The notes beneath the pieces were generated by a model. That model ran no database searches, was not told the DNA's origin, and saw only the letters and a list, made by a program, of their open reading frames with translations. From positions 1-30,347 of IMG/VR virus record IMGVR_UViG_3300019755_000131: 30,347 nucleotides of DNA; one strand, given 5' to 3'. The stretch is from a virus. A program made the position numbers and the translations under genes. This document shows, piece by piece, positions 20,574-29,328 of the stretch; the stretch's first letter is position 1; each line of letters opens with the position of its first letter.

Positions 20574-23500
20574 ATGAATAAAGAATTAAAAATCAAAATT
20601 AAAGTTGACAAAGATACAGGTGCTGTAAAAGTTGTCGGTGATGAATTTGATACATTAAATACTAAAACCAAATCTGCATCTATAGGGATAAAAGATGTTA
20701 CAAAAAGTCTCGGTGGTATTGCTGCTGGTGTAGGTTCTATATATCTAATCAAAGAAGCATTTGAATTTGCTATAAAAAGTGGATTTTCTTTTAATAATTC
20801 TTTAGAACAATCAACTCAAGGGCTTACAGCTCTTACTGTTGCTACTAGCTCAAATATTTCAGCTCTTGGAAAACACTTAACTTTAACAGATAAATACTCA
20901 TTAGCAACTATAGAAGCTACAAAATCTGTAAAAGATTTACAAAAGATAAATGCAGATACTCCACATTCTTTAAATCAAACAAACCAAATTTATAAAGCTA
21001 TGTATGTATCTATGAAAAAAGCAGGTGCATCAAATAGTGAGATGATAAATATCACAAAAAAGATGTCAATAGCAGCAGGTAGTGCAGAAATAGAATTTAA
21101 TTCACTTCTTGCTGGTGTTGATGGACTTGCAACTGGAACTGTTCTAGCAAATAGCGACTTAGGGAGATTTTTAAGTGGACTTGGTCTTACAAATCAAGCT
21201 TTAAAAGAATCTGATGATGTAGTAAAACTTTTAGAAGATAGACTAAGTCAATTTAAAGCAGCAGATACAATGAATGTCGCTGTATCAAATCTTACAAATT
21301 CTTGGGATCAATTAGCTGGAACTATGACTGAAGATATATTTGAAGATGTTAAAGAAGGTGCAAAAGAATTATCTGGATTTTTAGATGATTTAAATAAAGA
21401 TGTAAAATTATTGAAATATTGGTTTGCTGAACCAGCAGATCTTAAAACACTTGATGATGTAGAAAATAAAATTGCAGATGTAACAAGAGCTCTGTCTGAA
21501 AATAACAGCAAAATAAAAGGTTCTTTTTTTGAAGATTTAGGGAATGGTAGAATATTTGGCGAAACTCATTATAAAAAGAATATTAAAGAATTAAATGAAG
21601 AGCTTACTAAACTTATTAAAAAAAGAAGTGAATTAATAGAAGACTCAGAAAAAAACAAAGATTCTTTAGTAGGTTCATCTTCAAATAAAAATACAGATAA
21701 AACTGTAAAACTAAGCATAAAAACAACTATGGATAGTGCAGCTAAAGAGTTTTACGCTCAGCAGGATAAATTAACTACTATAGAACAATCATTAAATATA
21801 ACTATAGAAGATGATCCATTTTATGAAGTATCTTTAAAGTATGCAAATTTAAGAGATACTGTAGCTTTAAATCCATTACATACTCAAGTGCAATTAGATC
21901 TAGTAGATGATGCATTGATTAATGAAATAAGTATTATAAGTGCAAAAAAGATAAAAATAGAAGCAGAATTAGAAATAGCAAATCTTGATAGTATGGACTC
22001 TATGACTGATTTACTTGACTTGCAATCCTCTTTAGCAGATAGTAGTGATCGCTGGGCTACAAACATCAAAGGAGTAAGTGGAGCATTACTTCAAGCTGGA
22101 AAATCATTTTCTGATATAGATAAAGACAAAAAGAAACGTGAAAGTGCAGATTTAAAAGCACAAAAGAAATATGCAAAAGCATACCTTGAAGCAAATGGAG
22201 ATGTATATAAAGAAAAAAAAGCATCATCTGAATTTGATGCTACACAATCAAAAATAAGAGAAAGTGAAATGGATAGTTATATCGGAGCATTTTCAAATCT
22301 TTCTGCTGCAGTTTCAAGCTATGGGGAACAAAGTTCAACAGCAGCTAAAGTTGCAATTGCTGCCGAGCAAGGTTTAGCAGTAGTACAAGGTGTACGTGCT
22401 GTTATTAGAGCATGGGGTGATCCTTATCCTTTAAATCTTGTAACAGTACCTTTAACTATGGCAGCTGTTGGTGGATTGCTAGGACAAATTGGAGCTAGTG
22501 GTGGTGGAGGTGGTTCTGCTCCTAAAGTTCCACAATCTGAAATAAATCAAGTCGGAATAGATAACCATTTTGAGCCTATGTTAGAAAAAGCGGATATCCA
22601 AATAGACCTGTTGGAAGCGATTAAGAAAAATGGTAGTGCAGAACAACTGACAATCGAAAAAACAAAAGTAGAATATGACTATGCTATGGCTACATACATA
22701 AATGAAATGACTTCAGATTTTAGAGAAGAAAAAGGGCTTCAAGGTCGATTAGTATCGAGATATGAAACACCTGAACAATGGGAAAATTATTTAAAACTTT
22801 TCGACAATCTAAATAGTAAATTTGGTGCAGACTTATGGACTTCTACAGAAAGAGAAGATGGTATTAAAGGGGAACAAGACGCAAGATTAAACAAAGATTT
22901 AATTCAAAGTAATGAGGACTTCTTGCGATATGTCGGTGTACTTTTCGACAACAATGCAGGATTTCTCGTAAATTGGGGTAGCGGAAATAATACAGCCGAA
23001 GAAAATAAGCTTTTAGGTGTAGAGAGAATTTTTGAAATGCAGAACCTAATGGCGGATTTTGCAAAAGGTTCTTTCGGCTCTTTGGAAAGTTTAGTTGACT
23101 ATAAAGAAGATGTAGAGGATATGTTTGACTCTATAACAAATACTAGTAAATATGCAGAACTAGAAACTAAAAAAGCATACGAAACTGTATCTTCTCTTAT
23201 AGGGGATAAAAGCTTCTCGTCTTTTATAGAAGAAAATATTTCTCTTATTAGAGAATTAGAAAACAGTTTTACTAATGCAGAATTAGAAAGTTTATTTTCT
23301 ACAAATCCTAAAGATTTCTTAAAACAACAAGATACACTTTATAAGCTAAACACACAACTTGGAACAGCATACGAAACAAACGATAAAGGACTTAGGGAGC
23401 TTATCAATAGCATGGATAGCTTTGAACTAGTAGCAGAAGCGATGGAGACTTCTGTTAATAATATAAACTCTTTTGTAGATAGTTTTAAAAACGATGAAGA

Positions 23501-24506
23501 GTTATTAGGAGATATGGCTTCAAATTTGGGTGTAGATGTTGCAACAAATATAGAAGAATTATCTTCACTATTTGAAAAGTTAGCTTCTGATACAGTTGGT
23601 TTAACAGATGCAGAAGCTGAGTTATTGTCAGCTAATAAATCTATTATTGAACAAACAAATGAATATGCAGATTCAATTTCTACACTTGAAGGTGTATTTA
23701 CATCTTTAGAAACAACAATAGATAAGTTACGTGGATATAGTCAAACAGCAGATGTGTCTTTAGCTAAATTTTATACTACTTTAAATACTGCTAAAGATTT
23801 TGATATAACAGATGAGGATGGATATGCATCTGTAATAAAAGACTTGGTATCAAGCTCAAATATCTTTAATAATACTGATCTATTTACGAGTACTGCAGAT
23901 ATGACTTATGCTCAGTTATCAGCTGCTAATCAATTAGAAGATTTAGAAATAGATACTAGAACTCAAATAGATTATTTAGCAGAGATCGAAGAAAATACAA
24001 GGATGACTTATGAGTCATTACTAGCTCAACTCAGTGATATAGGAAAATCTCTAGTTACAAATTCAACAACTTCTTCTAACACAAGAATACCTACAAACGA
24101 ACCTGTGTTATCTGAAAGAGAACAATATGTAAGAAGCTTATATCAAGATATTTTAGGAAGAGAAGGAGAGTTAACAGGTGTTGACTATTGGACAAGTAGT
24201 GATTTAACACGAGCTGAAATATCAAGCGGATTTTTAAACTCTGATGAGTATTTAAATAATAAAAAATATACAGCATTTGCAGAAGGTGGATTAATAAAAG
24301 GTGGACAAGGTGGAGTTTTTGGTCATATTGGTGAAGAAAGTCATGATGAACTTATCGTACCACTTAAAAATGATCCACTGCATATGAAAAAACTTTTACA
24401 AGAGATCCAATCTTTAAAGAATGAAGTTAGAAAAATGAGAGAAGATAATAATCATCATTCATCAAATATAGCAGAAAATACAAGAACAGGTAGGTTCAAT
24501 AAATGA
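20574..24506 (+). CDS. Tail tape measure protein
   Basis: A 1310-residue protein, by far the longest in the window. The N-terminal 550 residues are mostly helical with repeated SLxxLxxxL patterns. Hydrophobic segments lie at about 590-642 (VAIAAEQGLAVVQGV; VTVPLTMAAVGGLLGQ), followed by a SGGGGGS linker. After another long helical region, a DUF4214-like unit (about 1180-1229, with YVRSLYQDILGREGELTG and VDYWTSSDL) precedes FAEGGLIKGGQGGVFG, a motif typical of the C-terminal end of tape measures. It sets tail length: at about 0.15 nm per residue the tail would be near 200 nm. Translation starts just after RNA element copy C. Confidence 0.92.
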   Translation: MNKELKIKIKVDKDTGAVKVVGDEFDTLNTKTKSASIGIKDVTKSLGGIAAGVGSIYLIKEAFEFAIKSGFSFNNSLEQSTQGLTALTVATSSNISALGKHLTLTDKYSLATIEATKSVKDLQKINADTPHSLNQTNQIYKAMYVSMKKAGASNSEMINITKKMSIAAGSAEIEFNSLLAGVDGLATGTVLANSDLGRFLSGLGLTNQALKESDDVVKLLEDRLSQFKAADTMNVAVSNLTNSWDQLAGTMTEDIFEDVKEGAKELSGFLDDLNKDVKLLKYWFAEPADLKTLDDVENKIADVTRALSENNSKIKGSFFEDLGNGRIFGETHYKKNIKELNEELTKLIKKRSELIEDSEKNKDSLVGSSSNKNTDKTVKLSIKTTMDSAAKEFYAQQDKLTTIEQSLNITIEDDPFYEVSLKYANLRDTVALNPLHTQVQLDLVDDALINEISIISAKKIKIEAELEIANLDSMDSMTDLLDLQSSLADSSDRWATNIKGVSGALLQAGKSFSDIDKDKKKRESADLKAQKKYAKAYLEANGDVYKEKKASSEFDATQSKIRESEMDSYIGAFSNLSAAVSSYGEQSSTAAKVAIAAEQGLAVVQGVRAVIRAWGDPYPLNLVTVPLTMAAVGGLLGQIGASGGGGGSAPKVPQSEINQVGIDNHFEPMLEKADIQIDLLEAIKKNGSAEQLTIEKTKVEYDYAMATYINEMTSDFREEKGLQGRLVSRYETPEQWENYLKLFDNLNSKFGADLWTSTEREDGIKGEQDARLNKDLIQSNEDFLRYVGVLFDNNAGFLVNWGSGNNTAEENKLLGVERIFEMQNLMADFAKGSFGSLESLVDYKEDVEDMFDSITNTSKYAELETKKAYETVSSLIGDKSFSSFIEENISLIRELENSFTNAELESLFSTNPKDFLKQQDTLYKLNTQLGTAYETNDKGLRELINSMDSFELVAEAMETSVNNINSFVDSFKNDEELLGDMASNLGVDVATNIEELSSLFEKLASDTVGLTDAEAELLSANKSIIEQTNEYADSISTLEGVFTSLETTIDKLRGYSQTADVSLAKFYTTLNTAKDFDITDEDGYASVIKDLVSSSNIFNNTDLFTSTADMTYAQLSAANQLEDLEIDTRTQIDYLAEIEENTRMTYESLLAQLSDIGKSLVTNSTTSSNTRIPTNEPVLSEREQYVRSLYQDILGREGELTGVDYWTSSDLTRAEISSGFLNSDEYLNNKKYTAFAEGGLIKGGQGGVFGHIGEESHDELIVPLKNDPLHMKKLLQEIQSLKNEVRKMREDNNHHSSNIAENTRTGRFNK

Positions 24507-25453
24507 ATTTTGCAGAGTTAAAAGAGGAAGTTCTAAGTGTAGAGCATGAAGGAATCACTTATCAAAAAACTATCTATAAAAATGCAACAACAATTACAGG
24601 TGTAACAGATGAACAATATCCAGAATATTCTGAAACGCAGAAATATTTACATGGTGATAATGTAATAGTACCTGAGCTAAAAAGTATTTATAGAAGCACT
24701 ATCGGAACTATAGAAGAACCAAATGTAGGAAATTTTCCATGTCTTGAAAATAGTGAAAAATGGGTTTGGTTTGGTTATGTAAATAGTGCAAATATGTTTG
24801 CTTTAGATGAAAATATAGGAGCAAAAACAGTTGGAACTGATGTAGTAATGACTATGGACTTTAACCAATGTAATATCTTATCTTTTGTTGATTGTAAATT
24901 TCATCTTTTAACAGTCTCACAAAAATGTAATACAACACAGGAGGTAACAAAATCTGTAATAAGTGGAAAAGATATTAGTTTTGATGATTTTGCTGAGTAT
25001 TGTTTCAAGCCTACAAAGCAAAAAAGAAAAGTAATATTGGATTTGGAATGGCTTCCTAGTAGTACTGTTACTTTAACTTTTACTGGAGATATGTCTATAG
25101 GAACTTTAGGTATTGGACGAGAAGAAGAACTTGGGTTTAATATAATCGGAAATCTTTTAACTTGGGAAAGTCAGAGTAAGTTTGATGTTAATCAATTTAC
25201 TGGATTTAGAACTGTACTTCGTAAAGGAAGTGTAAGAGTTTTAAGTGCTGAATTAATAGTTGATACAAATAATTTCAACTCTACAGCAATGAGAGCAGAT
25301 GAGATATTTGATAGGTATATGCTTTGGATACCTACTAAAAAGGATGTTTTTGCAGAAAACATTGATATTGGGTATTTAGAAAACTTTTCAATGAAAGCCA
25401 ACAATCAAAGCATACCAACACAATGTAAAATAGTAGGAGTACCAACGAAATGA
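24503..25453 (+). CDS. Putative tail tip protein, 316 aa
   Basis: A 316-residue strand-rich protein whose ATG overlaps the tape measure stop by four bases. Features are KWVWFGYVNSANMFALDEN, a Cys-containing middle (NQCNILSFVDCKFHLL) and a C-terminal half with repeated beta strands (RVLSAELIVDTNNFNS). The gene following the tape measure usually encodes a distal tail or tip protein, and this reading fits. No named family is recognised. Confidence 0.6.
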   Translation: MNFAELKEEVLSVEHEGITYQKTIYKNATTITGVTDEQYPEYSETQKYLHGDNVIVPELKSIYRSTIGTIEEPNVGNFPCLENSEKWVWFGYVNSANMFALDENIGAKTVGTDVVMTMDFNQCNILSFVDCKFHLLTVSQKCNTTQEVTKSVISGKDISFDDFAEYCFKPTKQKRKVILDLEWLPSSTVTLTFTGDMSIGTLGIGREEELGFNIIGNLLTWESQSKFDVNQFTGFRTVLRKGSVRVLSAELIVDTNNFNSTAMRADEIFDRYMLWIPTKKDVFAENIDIGYLENFSMKANNQSIPTQCKIVGVPTK

Positions 25454-25863
25454 TAGAAACAAAATTAACAACATTAGCAGTTTATGAAGGGGTAGTACCT
25501 GACAGATCAATACAGGATGATAATACAAGAGCATTAGCCGTATGGAGTTTTTTAAAGTACACTTCAAATACATTGGCAACAAATATAAATGAAAGTTTTG
25601 TTCCCAAAATAAATAAAATAAAAGATGAAGTAAACAATACTGCTGAAGATATCAATACAAAACACCAGGAAGTGGTAGAAGCCTCACAAATTACAGTAGC
25701 TGCAAAAGAGAAAGTACTTGGGGTAGTTTCAATACTCCCTGAAGGAACTGTTAATGATAAAACTATATCAGCAGCAGATACATACAGTAGTCAAGAAATT
25801 GAATCTAAACTATCACAAAAACAAAACTTAGCACAAGCAACAGCAACAGCATTATACTTCTAG
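25450..25863 (+). CDS. Putative tail fibre-associated protein, 137 aa
   Basis: A 137-residue protein overlapping the previous stop by four bases (ATGA). The N-terminus (TTLAVYEGVVPDRSIQDDNT) is followed by a helical, probably coiled region (INKIKDEVNNTAEDINTKHQ), then a short domain with TYSSQEIESKLSQKQN, which resembles segments seen in phage tail fibres. It may be a fibre anchor or a shortened fibre. The assignment is tentative. Confidence 0.5.
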   Translation: MIETKLTTLAVYEGVVPDRSIQDDNTRALAVWSFLKYTSNTLATNINESFVPKINKIKDEVNNTAEDINTKHQEVVEASQITVAAKEKVLGVVSILPEGTVNDKTISAADTYSSQEIESKLSQKQNLAQATATALYF

Positions 25864-25895
25864 TATAAGAACAATTAAAAAACAAAAGGAAAAAC

Positions 25896-26303
25896 ATGAC
25901 ACATACAGCACCATTCGCACAAATACCAAAAGTAAATACAGCAGTACTAACATTAGCTGGAATAATTACAAATGATACACCGACAAATACTGAACTTATA
26001 GCAACTGCTGGAACAGATGGAGCATTACTCACAAAAGTTACAGCAATGCCACGTGCAACAACAACTGCAAATCCATTATATTTATTTGTTAGTCAAGATG
26101 ATGGAGTAACAAAAAGATTAATTGATAGTGTTTTAATGGAAGCACACACAGTAGATACTTCAACAGCTATACCAGTTACAACCTTTTCCGATATTAGTCA
26201 AGATACACCAATAAGACTTGAATCAAATGAAAAACTATACGTATCTGCTGGTGTTGCATTAGCAGATGGAATAGTAATTACAGCACGTTTAACGGATTTT
26301 TAA
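25896..26303 (+). CDS. Putative virion beta-sandwich protein, 135 aa
   Basis: A 135-residue protein rich in Thr, Ala and Val with alternating strand patterns (VNTAVLTLAGIITNDTPTNT; KLYVSAGVALADGIVITARL). The final part reads like the closing strands of a jelly-roll decoration domain. AAAAGGA precedes its start. Proteins of this type occur near tail fibre genes of transposable phages; the exact role is unknown. Confidence 0.5.
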   Translation: MTHTAPFAQIPKVNTAVLTLAGIITNDTPTNTELIATAGTDGALLTKVTAMPRATTTANPLYLFVSQDDGVTKRLIDSVLMEAHTVDTSTAIPVTTFSDISQDTPIRLESNEKLYVSAGVALADGIVITARLTDF

Positions 26304-26304
26304 T

Positions 26305-27393
26305 ATGAATCAGTTAGGAAAATTAAAGCCCAGTGTTGGTGGTGGATTGGGTGGTTTGCCGAGTAGGAAAGAAAAAAATGTTGAAACATATAAGGAAGAA
26401 TTTTCTTTTTATAACACAAATTGGATTACTGGAATATCGAATGGGTTCATAAACGATGTTAGAGCTTTTACTGTAGATGAGGAAAACAAGATAGGATATG
26501 TTTTGTCTACAGATATTAATACTATTGTCTCTTTGGATTTATCAGACTTGACAAATATTCAGGTACTAGATACTTATACAAATACGACTCTTCTTTGTCA
26601 TACAGATAACTCTGCTTTGGCATTAGATACAGTAAACAAAGTCTTATACTGTACAGCTAGGTCTTCAAATACTTCAGCTTATTATTTTTTAGCTATTAGT
26701 GTAGTTAATCCTCGTAATATGTACTTACTTTCATACTGTGGAGGGAGTAATAAATATCCAGGGAGGGACATTGTACTTGATGTGGCTAGAAAAACTGCTT
26801 GGACTAACTCTGTGGTTTCAGCAGGTAGATTCTATTCAATGGATATATCAAATCCTTTGGATGTAAGTGTGCGTCATGAATATATAAATAATGAAATGGA
26901 TGCAGCAACAGTCATGTCTTATGATTTAGAAACAAAACGTATGGTAGTACTAAGTCCAGATAGTCAAACTGTAACTCTGTTAGATGTGTCTAATATTTAT
27001 AAATCAACCCTTATAGCAAGTAAAATATTAGGCTCGACAACAGCTTGTATTATATACAAGAATAATACTTTGCTAGTACAATCTAATGATACTATGTATG
27101 TATATGATATATCTGCTAATAGTTTTAATTTGATAACGACAGTAGAGCTAGGTTTAACTGCATATTCTTATCACATTATAGACGATTTCACTATACTCTG
27201 CGTAGGCTCATCTTCAGTTATTGTAAACATAAGAGATATGTCAAACATTATGGTTACAGAATCTAAAATAGGAACTGGTGCAACTAATTTAAGTGGTACA
27301 CACTATATAACCAATGATAAAACTTTAATGTCAGGGTATCAAGACAAAGTGAGTTCATTAAAACTATCAAATATCTATATAAAGGATAAATAA
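26305..27393 (+). CDS. Beta-propeller tail protein, candidate receptor binder
   Basis: A 362-residue protein with a short Gly/Pro-rich N-terminus (LKPSVGGGLGGLPSRK), probably the attachment part, then about seven repeats of the pattern strand-V--LD-S-ll-l. Examples are IVSLDLSDLTNIQVLDT, FYSMDISNPLDVSV, VTLLDVSNIYKSTLI, MYVYDISANSFNLI and VIVNIRDMSNIMV. This is the LVIVD/beta-propeller type of repeat. Propellers bind surface sugars or proteins, and the place among tail fibre genes suggests receptor recognition. The ribosome binding site is weak; translation may be coupled to the preceding gene. Confidence 0.65.
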   Translation: MNQLGKLKPSVGGGLGGLPSRKEKNVETYKEEFSFYNTNWITGISNGFINDVRAFTVDEENKIGYVLSTDINTIVSLDLSDLTNIQVLDTYTNTTLLCHTDNSALALDTVNKVLYCTARSSNTSAYYFLAISVVNPRNMYLLSYCGGSNKYPGRDIVLDVARKTAWTNSVVSAGRFYSMDISNPLDVSVRHEYINNEMDAATVMSYDLETKRMVVLSPDSQTVTLLDVSNIYKSTLIASKILGSTTACIIYKNNTLLVQSNDTMYVYDISANSFNLITTVELGLTAYSYHIIDDFTILCVGSSSVIVNIRDMSNIMVTESKIGTGATNLSGTHYITNDKTLMSGYQDKVSSLKLSNIYIKDK

Positions 27394-27917
27394 TGAAAAA
27401 AATAAACAAAATAACAAAAGAGATAACAAACGCAAAATTACCAAAAAGCTTAAAAGGTTTAAAACAAGAATCATTAAATGATTTAAGCTGGACTGATGAA
27501 AGCTTAGGTTTACAAGATTTTGCATTTTGGAAAGAAAAAAATATAACAGAAGCTTTTGATAGTGCTACACATAAACTAGATGGAAATGAAACATATACGC
27601 TTGATGAAGATAACTTTTTAGTAAATGTATCTCAAAAAGTTGTAGAAAAAACAGCAGAAGAGTTAGAAGCTGAGTTTAAAGATACAGTTCCAGCATCTTT
27701 AACTATGAGACAAACTAGACTTGCTCTGCTTGGTGCAAATTTATTAGAAACAATCGAAACTGCCATCAAAAACGGCACAGATGAAGCGATGAAAATAGAA
27801 TGGGAATATGCAGATGTGGTTAGGAGAGATTGGGATAGTTTAAATGCTATGGCGAGTGGTTTAGGGATGAGTGAACGACAGCTAGATAATTTGTTTATCG
27901 CTGGAGGTGAGTTGTGA
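27393..27917 (+). CDS. Tail fibre assembly-like protein, 174 aa
   Basis: A 174-residue protein overlapping the propeller gene by one base. The C-terminal half shows the pattern SLTMRQTRLALLGANLLETI, then MKIEWEYADVVRRDW and SERQLDNLFIAGGEL. This is seen in many small phage proteins behind tail fibre genes, which are thought to be fibre chaperones or fibre-linked structural parts. The N-terminal half (SLNDLSWTDESLGLQDFAFW) is characteristic of the same group. The family function is not settled. Confidence 0.6.
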   Translation: MKKINKITKEITNAKLPKSLKGLKQESLNDLSWTDESLGLQDFAFWKEKNITEAFDSATHKLDGNETYTLDEDNFLVNVSQKVVEKTAEELEAEFKDTVPASLTMRQTRLALLGANLLETIETAIKNGTDEAMKIEWEYADVVRRDWDSLNAMASGLGMSERQLDNLFIAGGEL

Positions 27918-27947
27918 TAACTAAAGCAATAGAACTGGAGATATAAA

Positions 27948-28313
27948 ATGTTTAAATTACTAACAATATCAAAAGATACAATCTCTAAATTATCAGCAAG
28001 AGATGGCTATGTATCAAAAAAAGACTGCAATGGTTGTGGAGCTGGATGGAATGCAAAACTTGTACCTGATACTATCTATTTTTTAGATATTAAGCCAATA
28101 TGTTGTCGGCATGATGATCGCTATGAACATGGAATAACACAAGAAGATAAAAAAATAGGAGATGATGAGATGTTGGATAATCTTATCACAGCTATTAATG
28201 CAGTTGATAAGTGGTATTACCCAACAAAACTAGCACGAAAAAGAGCAATGACATACTATAGCTTTGTAGAAGATCATGGAGATAGTGCATTTTATAAAAA
28301 GGAAGAGAAATGA
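27948..28313 (+). CDS. Phospholipase A2-like protein
   Basis: A 121-residue protein with CNGCGAGW (residues 27-34) resembling the calcium-binding loop of phospholipase A2, and PICCRHDDRYEHG (50-62) resembling the catalytic CCxxHD / HDxxY helix, with H55-D56 as the probable dyad. The spacing C-C-R-H-D is one residue shorter than in secreted enzymes but fits shorter viral forms. A later DDEMLDNL helix may carry the second aspartate. It could act on membrane lipids at lysis or entry. Its neighbour is a lipoprotein gene that overlaps it by four bases. Confidence 0.6.
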   Translation: MFKLLTISKDTISKLSARDGYVSKKDCNGCGAGWNAKLVPDTIYFLDIKPICCRHDDRYEHGITQEDKKIGDDEMLDNLITAINAVDKWYYPTKLARKRAMTYYSFVEDHGDSAFYKKEEK

Positions 28314-28564
28314 AAAAATTATTATTAGTAGGTGCATTATTTGCATTTTTATTAAGTGGGTGTGCTACAACAGTAGGGCAAAAGATTTATGATAATAGAG
28401 TGGTTGTATATAAAGTTGTTAAAAAAGGTGTGACAATATTTTTAACAAAAGAAGAAATTGCAGAACTAGAGTTAGATAACGCAAGTACATTTATAGAGTA
28501 TGCATATACGTTGGATAAGCAGGGAAAGCAAGTTGTACCTGGGGAATTAAAAAACAATTTTTAA
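28310..28564 (+). CDS. Small lipoprotein, possible outer spanin-like
   Basis: An 84-residue protein with a lipoprotein signal: MKKLLLVGALFAFLLSGC with the lipobox cysteine at residue 18. The mature part of 67 residues is mixed and charged. The start overlaps the phospholipase-like stop by four bases, so it is in the same late operon. A small late lipoprotein after a possible lysis enzyme could serve as an outer spanin, but no partner inner spanin is recognised, so the role is open. Confidence 0.6.
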   Translation: MKKLLLVGALFAFLLSGCATTVGQKIYDNRVVVYKVVKKGVTIFLTKEEIAELELDNASTFIEYAYTLDKQGKQVVPGELKNNF

Positions 28565-28573
28565 ATTTAGTAT

Positions 28574-28595
28574 GTAGGTGGTAATTTCCACCTAC
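28574..28595. terminator. Terminator between convergent genes
   Basis: GTAGGTGG (28574-28581), loop TAATTT and CCACCTAC (28588-28595) form a perfect 8-bp GC-containing stem in the 40-bp gap between the late operon and the leftward lipoprotein gene. T-runs are poor on both strands, but position and strength point to bidirectional termination. Confidence 0.65.
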
Positions 28596-28604
28596 GAATA
28601 AAAG

Positions 28605-28955
28605 TTATTCACACGTTACATCAAGCATATATACTTTTTTACTTTGACTATCACTAAAGCTACCAGTTGCTTTAGTAGAACTAGATTCAGTATTTGAAAC
28701 CTTGTAAGTTGTAAACCCTTTTTCAGTACATAACTCTTTAGCTCTTTTATACGCGAATTTTGTTATTTTATTTTGATCTTCATAGGACCCACCTGTATAA
28801 GTAACTTTATATTTATTTTTTCCTATTTCAAAATCTGAATATCCAACTTTAGCATCATATGTTCCTGCTAAACCCACACCGTACTTTTTATATGCTACTT
28901 GTCCACAACCGATAAACATTCCGCTAATAATCACAACACTTAATAACTTTTTCAT
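28605..28955 (-). CDS. Lipoprotein, CC0125/CC1285-like
   Basis: A 116-residue protein with a signal ending in the lipobox FIGC (Cys17). The mature part contains KYKVTYTGGSYEDQNKITKF and AYKRAKELCTEKGFTTYKV, which resembles the CC0125/CC1285 family of bacterial lipoproteins (strand, Gly-rich turn, helix with RA-EL---GF). AAGGAAA precedes the ATG. It begins 35 bp after the HTH gene at 28991 and is likely co-transcribed with it. It would therefore be made in the lysogen and could alter the cell surface. Confidence 0.65.
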   Translation of the reverse strand: MKKLLSVVIISGMFIGCGQVAYKKYGVGLAGTYDAKVGYSDFEIGKNKYKVTYTGGSYEDQNKITKFAYKRAKELCTEKGFTTYKVSNTESSSTKATGSFSDSQSKKVYMLDVTCE

Positions 28956-28990
28956 TATTTTCCTTATTACTTTAATTTTTAATCTAATAG

Positions 28991-29212
28991 CTACTTAGCT
29001 ATCCCCTCTATCTGTAAAACCTTATCTTTTACATCTTCATAACTTTTGGCTTTGATGTAGTTTTTTAGCCAACTTCTTACCCATGCAGGTATCGGTCTAT
29101 CAGTATCATTCCATTTTCCAACAGTCGTATATTGAATACCTGATAAACTAGCAAAGTCTTTTCTTGATAATCTATTTTCTTTTAAAATAGAATCAAATTC
29201 TTTTTTATCCAT
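28991..29212 (-). CDS. Cro/CI-type HTH regulator, 73 aa
   Basis: A 73-residue single-domain HTH protein: FDSILKENRLSRKDFASLSG is helix 1-2, and IQYTTVGKWNDTDRPIPAWV holds the recognition helix and the turn. It lacks a cleavage domain. It faces the gene at 29329 across a 116-bp control region with three similar operator boxes, so it probably represses both directions as a local switch. Its own promoter may be TTTACC, 17 nt, TATAAT on the minus strand (29235-29263). AAAGGAT lies before the start. Confidence 0.75.
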   Translation of the reverse strand: MDKKEFDSILKENRLSRKDFASLSGIQYTTVGKWNDTDRPIPAWVRSWLKNYIKAKSYEDVKDKVLQIEGIAK

Positions 29213-29245
29213 ATTTATCCTTTATGTCTAAAGAATTATAATAAA

Positions 29246-29327
29246 TTTATCCTAAATGGTAAATTAACTCTTGACATTTATTCCTAAATGGTATATAATT
29301 CTTCATAATTTTACCAAAAAGGATAAA
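29246..29327. promoter_or_regulatory. Three operator boxes of right-end switch
   Basis: Box 1 is TTTATCCTAAATGGTAAA (29246-29263), box 2 is TTTATTCCTAAATGGTAT (29277-29294, same direction), and box 3 is TTTACCAAAAAGGATAAA (29310-29327, reverse direction). Each joins TTTAT-CC and GGTAAA halves. Box 1 covers the leftward -35, box 2 the rightward spacer and the first base of its -10, and box 3 ends one base before the start codon of the antirepressor-like gene. Confidence 0.7.
29271..29299 (+). promoter_or_regulatory. Perfect consensus promoter for antirepressor-like gene
   Basis: TTGACA (29271-29276), a 17-nt spacer and TATAAT (29294-29299) match the sigma-70 consensus exactly. An operator box fills the spacer. 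Such a strong promoter must be repressed in the lysogen, most likely by the HTH protein at 28991-29212. Confidence 0.85.
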
Positions 29328-29328
29328 A

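Noticed and set aside
20435-20752. Leftward 105-codon open frame before the tape measure
   Set aside because: It overlaps the chaperone extension, RNA element and tape measure start, all better supported.
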